Shown: one piece after another, positions 63,638 through 64,000 of the stretch | Numbering within the stretch: position 1 is the stretch's first letter | Layout of the letters: each line of letters begins with the position of its first letter | DNA from: Candidatus Helarchaeota archaeon | GTDB taxonomy: Archaea; Asgardarchaeota; Lokiarchaeia; Helarchaeales; HEL-GB-A | Assembly (NCBI GenBank): GCA_013375455.1 | Contig: JABXJT010000001.1 | Location: 108,738 to 172,737 of the forward strand | Direction: 5' to 3' | Length of the DNA stretch: 64,000 bases | Program-made: the position numbers and the translations under genes | The notes under the pieces: generated by a model | Told to the model about the DNA's origin: nothing | The model's database searches: none | Seen by the model: only the letters and a program-made list of their open reading frames with translations

Positions 63638-64000
63638 TTATAAAGATTTGGAATAAACCCTCCGATATATATCCTTAATAAATAAAGGGTATTTCTTTAG
63701 AATTGTCTCGGGGTTATCTGCAATTAATATAAAGCGATAAACTGCAAAATTATCTAATCGCCATAAGAAAAACTGAGGTTTATAACCAAATTCAGATTCC
63801 CATGCCTCTACTGCTTCTCCTAATATTGTTTTTAACTTCTTTGGTTTTTGACGAGTAAGTTCTAAAGAAAATGCATAACGTGTAATTTCTTTTCTGAGAA
63901 ATACATGTTTAAACCATTTCAATTTGGATTGATTTTTTTCAGTTTTTTCCGTAGCTTGGATGGTATAATTAGTTAAATTAGAATTTATGACATTTCGATT
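63638..64000 (-). CDS. Hypothetical protein, 5' end beyond the window
   Basis: The frame remains open from the stop at 63638 to the right edge, giving at least 120 residues; a TTG at 63922 is not a necessary start. The visible part is a compact alpha/beta domain (RKEITRYAFSLELTRQKP, ILGEAVEAWESEFGYKP, FFLWRLDNFAVYRFILIADN). Family unknown to me. It is separated from the transglutaminase-like gene by 194 bases in which only AT-rich sequence with possible promoter elements is seen. Confidence 0.55.
   Translation of the reverse strand, partial: NRNVINSNLTNYTIQATEKTEKNQSKLKWFKHVFLRKEITRYAFSLELTRQKPKKLKTILGEAVEAWESEFGYKPQFFLWRLDNFAVYRFILIADNPETILKKYPLFIKDIYRRVYSKSL

Overview
The window looks like a contig from an archaeon, most probably a member of the Asgard (Promethearchaeota) group. 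The archaeal assignment rests on a RadA recombinase, an archaeal HisA/HisF-related protein, archaeal/eukaryotic-type glycyl-tRNA synthetase, Lrp/AsnC regulation and many genes with a TATA element 20-35 bases before the start codon. The Asgard suggestion is an inference from eukaryote-like domain architectures: a TPR-JAMM (MPN) protein, a WD40 propeller ending in a C4HC3 RING-like finger, a ZZ-like zinc finger protein, and longin-like domains on a giant surface protein and on a response regulator. No rRNA, tRNA or CRISPR array was seen. Base composition is AT-rich throughout except one short GC-rich patch near 41.34-41.53 kb.

Layout. 0-0.8 kb: the 5' half of a TnpB gene (minus strand, cut by the window edge) with a hairpin upstream of its start. 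0.8-4.8 kb: a one-carbon/glycine set glyS-glyA-folD. 4.9-9.4 kb: a PCMT-like methyltransferase, an Lrp regulator, a membrane M28 peptidase and a radical SAM protein. 9.4-12.5 kb: two TauE/SafE permeases around a small membrane protein, then a CBS-domain protein. 12.7-25.9 kb: a flippase-like transporter, the TPR-JAMM protein, thioredoxin (opposite strand), two unrecognised proteins and a 2463-residue surface protein with ten tandem Ig-like repeats, one membrane span and a cytosolic longin-like plus winged-helix tail. 26-36.6 kb: radA and hisA-like, a membrane protein with a ZZ-like partner, formyl-THF cyclo-ligase family, TPR protein, a PAS/GAF histidine kinase with its response regulator, an RNA m5C methyltransferase and a saccharopine-dehydrogenase-like protein. 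36.7-46.3 kb: a repeat-rich mini-protein, aminotransferase, ferredoxin-nitroreductase plus flavodoxin, membrane proteins, a frameshifted GC-rich gene, an SDR, a purple-acid-phosphatase-like enzyme and an acyl-CoA ligase. 46.4-52.8 kb: a 1392-residue beta-helix surface protein, a second SDR and the WD40-RING protein. 53-60.6 kb: a co-directional block with acyl-CoA ligase, a small charged protein, NAD-dependent epimerase, tungsten aldehyde:ferredoxin oxidoreductase, amidohydrolase and an unrecognised Trp-rich protein. 60.8-64 kb: membrane and transglutaminase-like proteins on the minus strand and a partial gene at the edge.

How it fits together. The metabolic genes suggest an anaerobe that handles C1 units on folate (SHMT, FolD, cyclo-ligase family) and converts organic acids and aldehydes (two AMP-forming ligases, AOR, two SDRs, ferredoxin-linked nitroreductase, flavodoxin). 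The most unusual material concerns signalling and the cell surface: two giant exported proteins, and a group of intracellular proteins carrying domains known mainly from eukaryotic ubiquitin and trafficking systems. The most promising undescribed unit is 12.7-25.9 kb, where a JAMM protein fused to helical repeats and a winged-helix-like end sits in a gene run leading to a receptor-like giant whose cytosolic tail looks like longin plus winged helix. All functions are inferred from sequence reading alone; no database search was run.
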